Shown here piece by piece: positions 5,892 through 6,813 of a stretch of 6,813 bases of DNA. This DNA is from an uncultured bacterium. GTDB taxonomy: Bacteria; Planctomycetota; DG-23; SLPQ01. The stretch lies in the NCBI GenBank assembly GCA_937863625.1, contig CALMGO010000085.1, forward strand, positions 1-6,813. Direction: 5' to 3'. The translations under genes were made by a program, and so were the position numbers. Positions within the stretch are counted from its first letter, which is position 1; each line of letters opens with the position of its first letter. Under the pieces are notes generated by a model. The model saw nothing but the letters and a program-made list of their open reading frames with translations. It ran no database searches and was not told the origin of the DNA.

Positions 5892-6318
5892 CTTTCTCTT
5901 CCAGCTTCAGGCTGGCCTCGGGATCGAGGATTTCGGTTACACGGACGCAGAAGTTGTCGTTCACGACGAGGATTTCGCCGCGGGCGACAAGGCGCTCGTT
6001 TACAAGGATGTCAACGGGGTCGCCGGCGAGTTTGTCGAGTTCGACGACGGCACCCTTCTTGAGTCGGAGGATATCCTCAATGGCCAAACGGGTGCGGCCG
6101 AGTTCGATTTTGACCTCGAGGTCGACGTCCATGAGCACGTCGATGCTGCCTGACGGCCCATCTGCGGGAGCGGGCTGGAAGTCAGGCAGGTCGGCGGAGG
6201 ACGCCACGGCATCGTCGGCAGCGGGGTCATCGGCGGAGGCTTCGACGAGTTTGTCGAGGTCTCCGGGTTCGATGAGTTCGCCGCCTTCGGCGGCTGAGTC
6301 TTTTTTGTTATCGGGCAT
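5884..6318 (-). CDS. fliN: FliN, flagellar motor switch / C-ring protein
   Basis: This 144-residue protein has a low-complexity acidic N-terminal part (about 1-55, rich in Asp, Ala and Pro) and a C-terminal SpoA/C-ring domain (about 57-138). The domain shows the family pattern: IDVLMDVDLEVKIELGRTRL (59-78), then EDILRLKKGAVVELDKLAGD (81-100), VDILVN (102-107) and VARGEILVVNDNFCVRVTEI (110-129). FliN forms the bottom of the cytoplasmic C-ring with FliM, takes part in switching and holds FliH-FliI-cargo complexes near the export gate. At 144 residues, with one SpoA domain and no CheC-like part, it is FliN and not FliM or FliY. The ATG has GAGGTG (6323-6328) 4 nt upstream. It lies 21 bp after fliL, where many clusters have fliM in between, and overlaps fliO by 8 bp. 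Confidence 0.97.
   Translation of the reverse strand: MPDNKKDSAAEGGELIEPGDLDKLVEASADDPAADDAVASSADLPDFQPAPADGPSGSIDVLMDVDLEVKIELGRTRLAIEDILRLKKGAVVELDKLAGDPVDILVNERLVARGEILVVNDNFCVRVTEILDPEASLKLEEKDE
5901..5915 (-). other. Perfect 5-bp hairpin just before the fliO start
   Basis: The arms CCAGC (5901-5905) and GCTGG (5911-5915) flank a 5-nt loop inside the last codons of fliN. The 3' arm on the mRNA ends 9 nt before the fliO ATG and includes the GG of the GGAAGAG ribosome binding site, so folding would partly hide it. Ribosomes finishing fliN would open it, which fits coupling at the 8-bp overlap. A stem this short can easily be chance. Confidence 0.3.
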
Positions 6319-6339
6319 CTGGCACCTCGTTAAGGTTCG

Positions 6340-6813
6340 TCAATAAGGCCTGAAATCGCCGCAGATGACGTCCAGGACGGCTTCCTCACCGAGCATTTCG
6401 TTAATGCGGGTTTTGATGGCGTTTTTGACGCCGGCGAGGTTCTCGGTGGCGAGGTCCCTGGGGTCGGCGTCGAGAAAGGCCTTGCGGGCCTGTTCCTTGA
6501 AGAGCGGCTCGAACTTGCGTATACGCGGCTCGATCTCTGCGGCTCTGTCGGCGGGGACGGTAAGAGTGATAGTGGCGGAGCAACGCATGAAGCTCTGCTG
6601 CATTGGATCGATGGGCTTGGTGATTTCGAGGCGCCCGAGGTCGATTAGAGCCACGTTGTCAAGTGGACTCGTTGCAATGGGCGCTTCGGCGCTTTTGCCC
6701 ATGAACTTAGGCGCGACGATAAGGGCAATGCCTGCGATATTAAGCACCAGGAAGGCGGCCACGATGATGATGGCGCCCTTGCTGACGGGCAGGCGGCTCT
6801 TTTGGGCCTGTGC
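6340..6813 (-). CDS. fliL: FliL, flagellar basal-body/stator-associated membrane protein (partial, 5' end missing)
   Basis: The frame is open to the window edge, giving 157 residues; the true start lies outside. The visible order is a short polar cytoplasmic end (AQAQKSRLPVSKG), one membrane helix (about residues 14-33, IIIVAAFLVLNIAGIALIV), a spacer, and a FliL periplasmic domain with a LGRLEITKP strand, a SATITLTVP strand, a long helix region (ADRAAEIEPRI to ARKAFLDAD) and the final LGEEAVLDVICGDF strand. FliL encloses or stabilises the MotAB stator at the basal body. A GTG at 6760-6762 could be mistaken for the start, but it lies within the membrane helix and is an internal Val. Two cysteines (in MRCSAT and VICGDF) lie in the periplasmic domain. 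The identification rests on size, topology and position in front of fliN; sequence conservation in FliL is low. Confidence 0.87.
   Translation of the reverse strand, partial: AQAQKSRLPVSKGAIIIVAAFLVLNIAGIALIVAPKFMGKSAEAPIATSPLDNVALIDLGRLEITKPIDPMQQSFMRCSATITLTVPADRAAEIEPRIRKFEPLFKEQARKAFLDADPRDLATENLAGVKNAIKTRINEMLGEEAVLDVICGDFRPY

Noticed and set aside
6340..6762. GTG at 6760-6762 as the fliL start
   Set aside because: The frame continues upstream through a membrane helix and a polar cytoplasmic end to the window edge, so this GTG is an internal Val codon.
1..6813. Possibility that the cluster encodes a non-flagellar (virulence-type) type III secretion system
   Set aside because: FliL, FliN with its FliO neighbour, and FlhF are flagellar markers, and the FlhA/FlhB sequences match flagellar forms; no injectisome-specific gene is present.

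Overview
The window is a compact segment of a bacterial flagellar gene cluster. All genes lie on the minus strand, so transcription runs from high to low coordinates. The order is fliL (5' end outside the window), fliN, fliO, fliP, fliQ, fliR, flhB, flhA and flhF (only the first 67 codons inside). The proteins identify a flagellated bacterium. A FliO with a signal peptide and a FliL with one membrane anchor suggest a two-membrane envelope. The sequence is GC-rich by eye. The order from fliO to flhF is shared by several phyla (pseudomonads, vibrios, spirochaetes, Thermotoga and others), so it does not fix the taxon. The FlhF and FlhB sequences feel unlike enterobacteria, but I would not name a phylum.

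Layout: 6340-6813 is fliL, the stator/basal-body membrane protein. 5884-6318 is fliN, the C-ring protein. 5262-5891 is fliO, 4454-5236 fliP, 4172-4444 fliQ and 3380-4165 fliR, encoding the assembly factor and the three subunits of the export-gate core. 2294-3376 is flhB, the substrate-specificity switch. 198-2282 is flhA, the export-gate subunit that docks substrates and takes part in proton-driven export. 1-201 is the start of flhF, the SRP-like GTPase for flagellar placement and number. Junctions are +21, -8, +25, +9, +6, +3, +11 and -4 bp, so this is almost certainly one polycistronic unit with translational coupling. There is no gene-free stretch over 25 bp, and I see no promoter, intrinsic terminator, RNA gene, mobile element or CRISPR.

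Together these genes build the flagellar type III export apparatus. FliP, FliQ and FliR form the helical pore assembled with FliO, FlhB and FlhA complete the gate, and FliN in the C-ring receives cargo and takes part in torque and switching. I see no undescribed system here. The points worth a second look are an NPTE motif in place of the canonical NPTH self-cleavage motif of FlhB, the absence of fliM between fliL and fliN, a FliO longer than the enterobacterial form, a same-frame fliQ-TAG-fliR junction with an ambiguous fliR start, and small perfect hairpins close to several gene junctions.
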